The notes below the pieces were generated by a model. The model saw only the letters and a list, made by a program, of their open reading frames with translations, had not been told where the DNA came from and did not search any database. DNA of 64,000 bases from Cystobacter ferrugineus (lineage in GTDB: Bacteria > Myxococcota > Myxococcia > Myxococcales > Myxococcaceae): the NCBI RefSeq assembly GCF_001887355.1, contig NZ_MPIN01000004.1, positions 285,174-349,173 of the forward strand, in the 5' to 3' direction. Numbering within the stretch: the first letter of the stretch is position 1; the number at the start of each line of letters is the position of its first letter. Positions 56,701 to 64,000 of this stretch are shown here, in pieces. The position numbers and the translations under genes were made by a program.

Positions 56701-59700
56701 CTCGAAGGCCCGCGCGGCGTCATGGTGGGCCCCCGAGGCCAGCGACGCGTGCCCGAGCCGCATCTGCGTGCGCACCCGCACGGGCACCGGCAGCGCGTCC
56801 CCACCCGCGGCGAGCAACCGCCGGTCATAGGGCCACGCCGCGGCCGGTCCTCCGCCCTCGGCCGCCAGCTCCGCGCGGGTGGCGAGCGCCTCCACGTCGT
56901 CTCCCGCGCGCGCGAGCAGGTCATCGAAGGCCTGGGCGGCGAGCAGCGACTCGCCCGCCTTGAGCAGGATTTCCGCGCGCTCGCGCAGCAGGGGGATGGC
57001 CTGCTCGGGAGGCACGGCGCCAGCGCGCAGGGCGAGCAGCTCCGCCTGGCGGCGCACGTCGCCCGCGGCCCGGGCCCGGAGCAGATGGAAGGCCTCGGCG
57101 CTGGAGGGGGCGAGCTCGAAGGCCTGGTCCTCGCACAGCAGCGCGCGCTCCAGGGCACCCGCCTCGCGGAAGGCCCGGGCGGCGGAGAGGTAGCTCTCCG
57201 CGGCCTCGACGGGAGGCTGGCGCTGGGCCCGGCGCAGCAACAGCGCGGCGAGCGACTGGAAGTCCTCCGTCTCCGAGAGGAAGGCGCGGTGGCGGGAGTA
57301 GCGCGGCTCCTGGAAGGGGTCGGCCTCCAGGAGGAGCGCGTCGAACTCGGCGGCGTCCGCGGACCGGCCCATCTCGTGGAGGAGATCCGCCACCTGCCGG
57401 GTCAGGTTCAGGTCGTCCGGCAGCGAGGCGCGCGCGGCGAGCAGCGCGATGGCGGCGGCATCCGGGCGTTGGGCGCGCTCGCGGTAGAGGGTGGCGGCCT
57501 GCATCAGCAGCTCCGCGCGGCGTGCCGGCTCCTCCTCGCGGGAGGCGGCGTCCTCGAACCAGGAGGCCAGCTCGGCCACCCGGCCCTCGCGCTCGAGCAG
57601 TTCGCACAGGAGCGTCTCGGCCTCCTGGAGGGAGCGATCCTGGAGGAGCGCATCGCGCAGGGAGTCCTCGGCCCTGGCCGTATCCCCGAGCTCGTCGAGG
57701 AAGAGGCGCGCCAGCCGCAGCAGCGACCGGGCCCGGGCGGGGGTGGCCGGCATGAGCGGCAGGGCACGCTCCAACCACCGGGCCTCGGCGGCGGCGTCGT
57801 CCCGGCGGCTCGCCAGCTCCATGCCCATGCGCGCCGTGTCGAGCTGCGCGAACAGGGCGAAGGAGCGCTCCAGCGCGGCCTCGGCGGCGGACATGTCCAG
57901 CTTCACGTCGCGCAGCATCTCCGCGCGGTGACGCTCGCAGGCGGCGGCCTCGTCCTCGCGGCCCTCCTTCTCCAGCAGGAAGCACAGCGCCTTGAGCGAG
58001 CGCATGGCCTCGTCCACCCGGCCGGACATCTCCGCCAGGTGCGCGTGCTCGGCGCAGGCGGAGATGGCGGCGTCGCGCTGGCCGGCCTCCTCGTTGAGCG
58101 AGGCGATGAGCTGAAGCTGCCCCATGAGTTCGGGGAGCTGCCCCGCCTCACGGTGGAGGGCCGCGAGCGCCTCATGCAGGGGCAGCGGGTGCTCGGCCAT
58201 CTTCGCCGCCTGGGCGAGCAGCGAGGCGGCGAGGGAGGTATCGGCGAGGGATTCGCGGGCGCGCTCGGACAGTACGACGAGGCGCTGGGCGGTGGCCACG
58301 GAGGGAGGCAGGGCGCGCGCGTGGGCGACGAGCACCTCGAAGGAGGCCCGGGGCTCGTCCTTCTCCAGCAGCGCGGCGAGCCGCTGCACCGCCACCTCGT
58401 TCAACGGGCGCTCGGCGAGCAGCCGCTTGTAGGCGGACACGGCGCGCCGGGTATCCCCGAGCTTCTCGGCGAGCGCGCCCAGGCGCAGCCAGGCCTTCTC
58501 GGAGGCCTCGGCGTCCGAGGAGAAGTCCGCCGCGGCGGCGAGCTGCTCCTGCAGGGGCAGCGCCTCGCGCACGTCACCATGGAGGAAGAGCAGCTCGGCC
58601 AGTTCGGCCAGGGCGCCATCCCGCGCCGGAACGAGGGCGTGGGCCCGACGGGCCAGCTCGAGCGCCCGCGACATGTCACCCGCGGCCCGGGCATGGGAGC
58701 TCGCCTCGCGCAGCAGGGACGCGGCCTCGTCCGGAGGCAGGAGCCCATCCTCCACGTCGAGCAGTTGCGCCGCCTCGGTGGGGTTGCCCCGGCTGACGAC
58801 GAGGACCACGAGGCGGCGGCGCAACGCGCTGTCCGTCGGGGTGAGCCGCAGGGCCTGGCGCAGGGCGGCCTCGGCGGCCTCGGGTTGGCCGAGGCGATCC
58901 AGGTACAGCGTGCCCAGCTCGGCGTAGAGGGCGGCGGCCTCGGCGGGCGGGGCGTGAGGGGCCTCGGCGGCGAGCAGGGCCGTGAGCCGCTGCCAGTCCT
59001 CCAGATCCCGCAGGACGCGCTGGAGGGCGGAGGTGGCCCCTCCATGACGGGGAGCGAGGGCGAGCGCCGCCTCCAGGCCCCGCGCGGCCTCCTGGCGATC
59101 GCCGGCCTTCTCCAACAGACGGGCGCGCAGGAGCAGTGCCTCCACGCGGCGGGAGACGGGCCCCTGGCGCGCGGCCTCGGCGAGCGCCTCCGCCTCGGCG
59201 GCGGGCTGCCCGTCGCGGTGCGCGAGCGTCGCGAGGGCGAAGAAGGCATCACAGCGCTCGGCGGGAGACAGGGACAGGGACACGGCGGCGAGCAGGGCCT
59301 CGCGGGCCGGGGCGCGCGCGTCCTTGTCCATGAGCGACGAGGCGAGCGCGAGCAGGCGGGAGCGGGCGCTCTCGGCCAGCTCGGGCTCGGTGGCGAGCAC
59401 GTGGCGCCAGGCCGCCAGCTCGTCCACGTCCTCGCCCTCCTCGCGGGCGATGGCGGCGAGGGCGAGCCACAGGGGCGCGGGCCGGCGGGACAGGCGCGTG
59501 GCGGCGAGGAAGTCGTCGCGAGCGACCTGGGTGCGGCCGGCGTTGCGGTGCAGGGCGGCGCGGCGGGCGAGCAGCTCGGCGCGGGCCTCGCCCTCGGAGA
59601 CGGAGATGAGCGTACCGAGCAGGGTGAGGCGCTCGACCTCCTGCTGGGCGGTGCCCGAGCCCGCCGGGGGCAGCAGCTCCAACAGGGCCTGGGTGGCCCA

Positions 59701-62700
59701 GGTGTCCAGGGGCTCCTCGGCGAGCAGACCGCGAAGGGCCTCGGCGGCCTCGGCGGTGCGGCCCTGGGAGAGACACAGCCCGGCCAGCTCGCGGCGGGCG
59801 GCGCGGCGGGCTTCTCCGGTGAGGCGGGGCCAGAGCGACAGGAGCAGGTCCGCCAGCGGCTCCTGGGCGCCCGCCTGACGGTGGAGACCCGCGAGCTCCA
59901 ACTGGGCCTCGAGGTCCTCGGGGGCGAGCGAGCAGTAGTGCGCGAGCAGACGCCGGGCGGCATCGGGGCGGCCGGCGCGCTGGGCGGCGGAGGCGGCGCG
60001 GCGGGTGAGCTCCAGCAGCTCGTCCTCGCGCGGGGCGTCCGGGTCCGTCGCGGGCAGTGTCAGCACCGCCTCGAAGTCCTCCAGGGCGACGCGGGGATCC
60101 GCCTGCATGCGCAGCTCACCCCGGCGCATGCGCGCGGGAGCGAAGGAGCCATCACGCTCCAGGGCCTCGGCGAGGAAGGCCTCCTCGCGGCTGGTGCCCA
60201 GGGAGAGCACGGAGGCGCGGAAGAGCAACCGGGCCCCGGCGCGGGGCTCCGGGACGAGCGCGGCCTTGCGCGCCAGGAGCCGGGCGGCCTCCAGCTTCTC
60301 GCCGCGCTCCAGCTCCAGCTCGGCGAGCGCATCGAGGGCCTCGGCGGCGAGCGGGCCGGTGGGGCTCGCGTCCAGGATGGCCGACAGGCGCAGGAGCGCG
60401 GGGCCCTTCTCGCCGCGCTCGAGGAGGACGCGGGCGCTCTTGAGGAAGAGGGGCGCGGCCTCGGCGGCGCGGTCGGCGGCGGCGAGCGCCTGGGCGCGCG
60501 AGGCCCACAGCTCGGCCAGCTCCCGCGTCTCGCCCGCCTCGGCGTAGAGGGACTCGAGCCGCTCGGCCAGGGCGTCATCCAGGCGGCGCAACGGGAAGGC
60601 CTGGGAGTAGGCGGTGATGGCGGCCTCGCGGTCTCCGGCCAGCTCACACGCGCGGCCCAGGCGGGCGCGGATGTCCGCGAGGCGATCCGGGGCGGTGGTG
60701 CGGGGCAGCGTGGACAGCAACGTCTCCAGGGCGCGCCGGGCGTGCTCGGGGCGCTCGCAGCGCAGGGACAGGTCGGCCAGCTCCAGGAGCACGGCCTGCT
60801 CCGGCGCCAGCCGCGCGGCCTTCTCCAGGGCCACGAGCGCCTCGCCGAGCCGGCCCAGGCGGGCCTCGAGCACGTTGGCCAGCTCGCGCAGCGCCGCCGA
60901 CGCGAGCCGCTTGTCGCCTTGCGCCTCGGCCACGCGCGCCCGCTCCTGGAGGGCGGTGGCCAGGCCCGCCATGTCGGCGCGCTTGCGCTGCAGGGCGCAC
61001 AGCTCGCCGAGGGTGGGCAGATCATCCGGCTCGGACTTGAGCACTTCCTGGAGCGCGAAGGCGGCGAGGTCCAGGTCGAAGGCGAGATCCCTCGCGGCCA
61101 CGGCGAGGCGGCGGTACTTGCGCGCGCGCTCGGCGGGCTCGGGGGTGAGGCGCGCGAGGGTGGACAGGCACCGGGTGAGCAGTCCGCCATCGCGGCGGGC
61201 CTCGGCGATGGCGAGCAACGACTCCAACGCGGGGGCGTGCTGCGGGTCGGCCTCCAAGGCGGAGGTGAGGAGGCGCTCGGCGCGCTCGGGCTGCTGGAGC
61301 CGTCCGCGGTAGAGCTCACCGGCCTCGGCCCAGAGGGCGGCGCGGCGGCCGGGCTCCTCGTGGACGGCGGCGGCCTTCTCCAGCGCCTCGGCCAGCTCCT
61401 GCATGCGGCCGGTGGCGCGGAAGTAGGGAATCAGCTCGTCGAGCGCGAGCGCGTCGCGGGGATCCAACGCGAGCGCGGCCTCCAGGTGCTCGCGAGCCCG
61501 TGCGGGGTCACCGAGCTTCGTGCGCGACAGGCGGGCCAGGGCATGGTGGCTCTGGTGGGCGGCGCGGCGGACGGACTCCGAGCGCGGAGAGGGGCCGGCG
61601 AGCTCCAGGGCCTGCTGGTAGCCGGCGAGGGCCTCCTGCAACTTGCCGAGCGTCTCGGCCACGCGCGCGGTGGCGAAGAGGGCCTCGGGCTCGTGGGGCA
61701 GGAGCGAGGCGGCCTCGCGGTAGCGCAGGAGGGCGTTGTCGGGCTGTTGCAGGCCCTCTTCCCACACGCGGCCGGCGAGCAGGTTGGCGCGGCCGACGCG
61801 GTCCAACTCGTGGCGGGCCATGGCGACCTCGCGCAGACGGTCCAGGGCCTTGAGGGCGCGCAGGTGCTCGCCGCCGCGGTGGCACAGATCGCCGAGCAGC
61901 AGCAGCGCATCGGGATGGTCCGGCGAGAGGCGCAGGGCGGCCTCGCAGTGCAGGCGGGCACCGGCGACGTCGTCCTCGGTCTGGGCACACAGCTCCGCGA
62001 GGTGCACGTGGGCCTCGGCGGCCTCGGCGGGGTCGCGGGCGAGCGCGGCGATGCGGCGGTAGGCGCGCACGGCGCCGGCGCGGTCGCGGCTCTGGTCGGC
62101 GGCGCGGGCGAGGGCCTTGAGCGAGGGGAGATGATCCGGCCGGAGTCCGAGCACCTCGTGGAGGGCCTTCACGGCGACCTGGGGGGCGTGGTCGCGGGCG
62201 GCGCGGGCGGCGGCCTCGGCGGAGAAGAAGGCGGCGGCCTCCTCCGAGGCGCGGCGGGAGAGGGCGCACAGGGCGAGGTAGCGCTCGGCGGCGCGGGCGT
62301 GCTCGCCGCGGCGCTCGCGCACGACGGCCTCGCCCCAGAGGGCGGCGGGGCTCTTGTCGCGGCGGCGCAGGAGCGTGGCGGCGACGTCGAGGGCCAGGTC
62401 ATGGGCCTGGGGGTCGGCGACGAGGAGGGAGAGGAGGCGCTCGGCGGCGAAGGGGTGGGCGTCCCGGGCGTCACCGGCCTGGAGGAAGGCGTCGCGGGCC
62501 TCGGCGAGCTTGCCCTGGGCGAGGAAGGCCTCGGCCTCGGCGAAGGCGCGCGAGCCTTCCAGGGCGAGCAGCAACTCCTCGTCGGGGGGAGCGGGGGGAG
62601 GCATGCCGCCGGCGGCGAAACGCAGACGCAAGCCCGCGGGGCCGACCTCGGCGGAGGACAGGCGCGCGGTGTCGAGCACGGGCATCTTGAAGCCGCGGCT

Positions 62701-63291
62701 CACGGCGGCGCGCTGGCAGAGGGCGGGCAGCACGCGGGTGGAGAAGCCGGTGGCGCCGCGCACCTCCACCTCGGGGAGAAGACCGAGTTGGGCCACGCTG
62801 GAGGCGAGCAGGCCGGGGATCTGCACCGAGGGGGTGGAGGAGAAGCCGTACAGGCGGACGTCGTAGACGTAGAGGGCGAGCCGCTCGCCATCGGCGTCGA
62901 AGGCGAGCTTGAAGGTGACGGGAGTGCGCTCGGGGGGCTGGAGGACGGCCTGGCCCTCGATGTAGCCGGGGCGGAAGTGCAGCTTGAGGTCCCCGAGGCC
63001 GGCGACGCGACCGGCGAGCTCGGCGACCTTGCGGGCCACGAGGTCCGCGTCGACGTGCAACTCGAGGAAGCCGAAGAGGAGCTTCTTGCGCTGGTAGCGG
63101 GAGGCGCCGGCGCTGACGTTGAAGGGGAAGGTGACGTCGGGGATCTGCAGGGCGAAATCGGCGATGGACAGCCCGGGCGCCAGCTCGAGGGAGGGGAACC
63201 CGACGAAGGCACGGCGATCCAACAGGCGCAGCTCGGGAGCGGCGGCGTTGGAGTCGGGCGCGGGCTTGAGGGAGTCGCTGTCGGTGGCCAT
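53749..63291 (-). CDS. Giant TPR-repeat protein (3180 residues)
   Basis: 3180 residues from ATG 63291. The first ~230 residues form a beta-rich domain ('FPSLELAPGLSIADFALQIP', 'VQIPGLLASSVAQLGLLPEV') that could be a lipid-binding DUF2993-like fold; that is a weak guess. From about residue 240 almost to the end it is helical TPR-like repeats of 34-40 residues, very rich in Ala, Leu, Glu and Arg ('AEAHVHLAELCAQTEDD', 'ALDRLREVAMARHELDRVGR'). The final ~250 residues are different and may be a distinct domain ('GAGALACFGLVELGFLCALA'). No signal peptide and no clear membrane helix are visible, so a cytoplasmic scaffold of exceptional size is likely. Function and partners are unknown. The frame is uninterrupted, so it is intact. 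Confidence 0.9.
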   Translation of the reverse strand: MATDSDSLKPAPDSNAAAPELRLLDRRAFVGFPSLELAPGLSIADFALQIPDVTFPFNVSAGASRYQRKKLLFGFLELHVDADLVARKVAELAGRVAGLGDLKLHFRPGYIEGQAVLQPPERTPVTFKLAFDADGERLALYVYDVRLYGFSSTPSVQIPGLLASSVAQLGLLPEVEVRGATGFSTRVLPALCQRAAVSRGFKMPVLDTARLSSAEVGPAGLRLRFAAGGMPPPAPPDEELLLALEGSRAFAEAEAFLAQGKLAEARDAFLQAGDARDAHPFAAERLLSLLVADPQAHDLALDVAATLLRRRDKSPAALWGEAVVRERRGEHARAAERYLALCALSRRASEEAAAFFSAEAAARAARDHAPQVAVKALHEVLGLRPDHLPSLKALARAADQSRDRAGAVRAYRRIAALARDPAEAAEAHVHLAELCAQTEDDVAGARLHCEAALRLSPDHPDALLLLGDLCHRGGEHLRALKALDRLREVAMARHELDRVGRANLLAGRVWEEGLQQPDNALLRYREAASLLPHEPEALFATARVAETLGKLQEALAGYQQALELAGPSPRSESVRRAAHQSHHALARLSRTKLGDPARAREHLEAALALDPRDALALDELIPYFRATGRMQELAEALEKAAAVHEEPGRRAALWAEAGELYRGRLQQPERAERLLTSALEADPQHAPALESLLAIAEARRDGGLLTRCLSTLARLTPEPAERARKYRRLAVAARDLAFDLDLAAFALQEVLKSEPDDLPTLGELCALQRKRADMAGLATALQERARVAEAQGDKRLASAALRELANVLEARLGRLGEALVALEKAARLAPEQAVLLELADLSLRCERPEHARRALETLLSTLPRTTAPDRLADIRARLGRACELAGDREAAITAYSQAFPLRRLDDALAERLESLYAEAGETRELAELWASRAQALAAADRAAEAAPLFLKSARVLLERGEKGPALLRLSAILDASPTGPLAAEALDALAELELERGEKLEAARLLARKAALVPEPRAGARLLFRASVLSLGTSREEAFLAEALERDGSFAPARMRRGELRMQADPRVALEDFEAVLTLPATDPDAPREDELLELTRRAASAAQRAGRPDAARRLLAHYCSLAPEDLEAQLELAGLHRQAGAQEPLADLLLSLWPRLTGEARRAARRELAGLCLSQGRTAEAAEALRGLLAEEPLDTWATQALLELLPPAGSGTAQQEVERLTLLGTLISVSEGEARAELLARRAALHRNAGRTQVARDDFLAATRLSRRPAPLWLALAAIAREEGEDVDELAAWRHVLATEPELAESARSRLLALASSLMDKDARAPAREALLAAVSLSLSPAERCDAFFALATLAHRDGQPAAEAEALAEAARQGPVSRRVEALLLRARLLEKAGDRQEAARGLEAALALAPRHGGATSALQRVLRDLEDWQRLTALLAAEAPHAPPAEAAALYAELGTLYLDRLGQPEAAEAALRQALRLTPTDSALRRRLVVLVVSRGNPTEAAQLLDVEDGLLPPDEAASLLREASSHARAAGDMSRALELARRAHALVPARDGALAELAELLFLHGDVREALPLQEQLAAAADFSSDAEASEKAWLRLGALAEKLGDTRRAVSAYKRLLAERPLNEVAVQRLAALLEKDEPRASFEVLVAHARALPPSVATAQRLVVLSERARESLADTSLAASLLAQAAKMAEHPLPLHEALAALHREAGQLPELMGQLQLIASLNEEAGQRDAAISACAEHAHLAEMSGRVDEAMRSLKALCFLLEKEGREDEAAACERHRAEMLRDVKLDMSAAEAALERSFALFAQLDTARMGMELASRRDDAAAEARWLERALPLMPATPARARSLLRLARLFLDELGDTARAEDSLRDALLQDRSLQEAETLLCELLEREGRVAELASWFEDAASREEEPARRAELLMQAATLYRERAQRPDAAAIALLAARASLPDDLNLTRQVADLLHEMGRSADAAEFDALLLEADPFQEPRYSRHRAFLSETEDFQSLAALLLRRAQRQPPVEAAESYLSAARAFREAGALERALLCEDQAFELAPSSAEAFHLLRARAAGDVRRQAELLALRAGAVPPEQAIPLLRERAEILLKAGESLLAAQAFDDLLARAGDDVEALATRAELAAEGGGPAAAWPYDRRLLAAGGDALPVPVRVRTQMRLGHASLASGAHHDAARAFEAVVSLDGDGARGQEALSLLTEVYGHTGDSKGLYRASMKLARKADAATAEVLYRRAADLFDDPKDAIDALLHLMRLRPADSTIIDRAVRGLRSLGRPADLVAVYEAGAHAAGGKRAAELLLAAAEVAAEQLDDASRAASLRERAAEADPDNLPALRARLEGLRARGEQAALRDVLTRLIGATEDADEVSLSRLELASLARAAGDESSAREALEAVVARGASGAGYKEALEALEPLLVADPGRLAEVYLARAEILPDAERTQWLWAAVREFESAGRLPDAVRAAWSAVSVAPDGAALRRVSGLHRTLGETRRAAQALAQAVRLVSPEERPALQLDLVDLWDGAGERAEALEVLERLASASSPAVDPRVLAERFLRLESPVRAAEVGFAATLESGDHAGALSLAEGAQDEARIREALWAMVEAGSAQEAHVTRLTAMLRDGAQLDGLLRLAELLASRDEALATWLRDEVVNAESAPVEPRLRALESLSAVPDFKQRLWRLLPGLGSAPAELAEAVLAHVRELPVPERVEALAEAADGWPERRGKLLRERFRLQRDGGLTADAADTLGLLILLETEPRARGELYVEQGDMLMWAGDKARAREAFEKALVDAPGTVRALEFLLPLYEEERNHARFVEVAQQLAAVLAGPAAMGLWRERLAEAYEALGRLPEAAEQLQALPETPERLERRARIAEAQGLTGEALRLRERITEDPAQLQDILRQYLDGQLVVFAVHLAERLYQADQLSPEMKRLVAERLSPTVHGAALATHIWPELLRQQPADADGWTLFAEALAACDDIPREVARVDGFGAALVSSTASAPGVNISPVSSRGGFRHALPPDVIPVTAEAMPRLHTALGITLQSLGAGGVRVFLAPAGGVEAYLASPEELVLGAGALACFGLVELGFLCALALCLGASGEALSRPGPVPGFDEAAVEAFRAVPASLAASRVLAHLSPEVRGSDPSGLDVGVVLRDNPAFHAVARAALETV

Positions 63292-63387
63292 CGAGGGGGG
63301 ATTTCGGAGGGACCACGCAGCGTAGCATGGGGTGCAACCCCCTGGAATTTTTGCCCTTCTCCCGCCCGGAAGGCAGCCGGAGGACCC

Positions 63388-63690
63388 TCAGGATGAGCCT
63401 GGCGGCACGCTGGGGGGCGGGCCGAGTTGAAGGGGGTCCCACACATAGTCGCCGATCAGGGTGAGCGCCAGGTTCGTGAACCCGTGGCGGGCGACGAAGT
63501 GGGCGGAGCGCTCGGAGACGACGCACAAGCCGTGCAGGCCCGGGGACGGAAGACGTCCTCGCCGACGGGCTCCAGGGAGAAACCGTGGATCGAATCCGCC
63601 CCGGACGACCGGCAGTAGATGCAGGCCCTGAGGGGTCCGGAGCGCCGGATGCGGGTGTGCGCTTCATCCACCGCCGCGCCCCCATAACGA
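63388..63690 (-). pseudogene. Broken immunity-like gene, frameshifted
   Basis: One minus frame gives 'GFSLEPVGEDVFRP'; shifted by one base it continues 'GLHGLCVVSERSAHFVARHG', 'FTNLALTLIGDYVWDPLQLG' to a TGA at 63388-63390. Together these look like the end of a myxobacterial immunity-type protein (Imm11/DUF1629-like or double-CxxCG-like; I cannot decide which). The 5' part is lost next to the transposase remnant. The frameshift lies near 63537-63547. Confidence 0.45.
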
Positions 63691-63741
63691 GGGAAGACAG
63701 TAGACGTACGCTGGCACCTTGTCGGGCTTCGCACTACTGCG

Positions 63742-64000
63742 TCAGGGCCCCGAAGGGTGAACAGGGAGGTCTGCTGGTGTGCGTGAGGAATGATGCCGGG
63801 TGTTGGCGCGGTGGCAGGTGGGGCAGCGAGGCAGCCAGGTGGCAATCACCCGAGCCATGGCGAGCCGTGCGGTGATGAAGCTGTCGTGGAAGTGGCGCTC
63901 AGGCCGAGAGCGGCTGCGCGTGGGCTTCATCCGCCCCTCTGGCCGAGGGGGGGAAATGCCGCACGCGTTCGGCGATGATGAACGCGTAGCAGCAAAGGGC
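63742..64000 (-). pseudogene. 3' end of an IS701-like transposase, frameshifted, runs off the right edge
   Basis: From the window edge the minus strand reads 'LCCYAFIIAERVRHFPP' then shifts frame at a run of seven C (minus strand; GGGGGGG on plus at 63946-63952) into 'RSRPERHFHDSFITARLAMA' and 'RVIATWLPRCPTCHR'. The final basic helix plus 'LPRCPxC' is how IS701-type DDE transposases end. One C fewer would restore a single frame. The catalytic part lies outside the window. Between this and the giant TPR gene (63292-63741) only the immunity-like relic is recognisable. Confidence 0.6.

Noticed and set aside
55420..63396. A 2658-codon open frame on the plus strand, antisense to the giant TPR gene
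   Set aside because: Its translation is Gly/Leu/Arg/Gln-rich low complexity, the mirror of an Ala/Leu/Glu codon-biased gene in very high GC DNA. No domains are visible, and the minus-strand frame has clear TPR repeats.

Overview
The window is high-GC DNA from what looks like a myxobacterium, most likely of the Archangium/Cystobacter type. The evidence is protein-level: a serine/threonine kinase fused to a histidine kinase, myxobacterial-style TPR proteins, many small lipoproteins, DUF3396 immunity proteins and split MacAB-TolC operons. It is a chromosomal segment with no rRNA, tRNA or CRISPR array that I can see. Functions are assigned from motifs and family resemblance read by eye; no database search was run.

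Left part (1-22 kb): the 3' end of a TPR protein and a frameshifted DUF2167 pseudogene are followed by a tightly packed five-gene operon (3540-9776). It encodes a FOXRED2-like flavoprotein, an FMN 2-hydroxy-acid oxidase, a cytochrome P450, a heme-oxygenase-like diiron oxidase and a CPA2 antiporter. The last four genes overlap end to end, which suggests an undescribed small-molecule pathway with its own membrane exchanger. Next come an OmpR/histidine-kinase pair and a MacA-MacB(ATPase)-MacB(permease)-TolC efflux operon, then a 1664-residue Ser/Thr kinase-AAA-TPR-GAF-histidine kinase protein.

Middle (22-45 kb): an acyl carrier protein with a methyltransferase of the 3-hydroxypalmitate methyl ester type; serA convergent with a D-2-hydroxyacid dehydrogenase; envelope proteins (SRPBCC, beta-barrel, lipoproteins, lytic transglycosylase, vWA protein); nagB; an actinobacterial-type phosphofructokinase; and a one-base-overlapping pair that reads as a secreted PD-(D/E)XK nuclease plus DUF3396 immunity protein. 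An inositol-phosphate synthase, YcaO, TIM-barrel isomerase, aldose epimerase and threonine synthase run follows. The inositol synthase/YcaO/TIM-barrel set is a second candidate for an undescribed pathway.

Right part (45-64 kb): a flavin monooxygenase diverges from its TetR regulator across a twin-palindrome operator. Downstream is a polymorphic toxin (SH3/LysM-like, hydrophobic core, EYK nuclease) with a small immunity gene. It is bounded by a decayed, internally deleted second copy of the monooxygenase/tetR locus, so near-identical direct repeats flank the toxin cassette. After that come a VanX-like dipeptidase, queC, a lipoprotein and a 3180-residue TPR protein. The right edge holds a broken immunity-like gene and the frameshifted 3' end of an IS701-like transposase.
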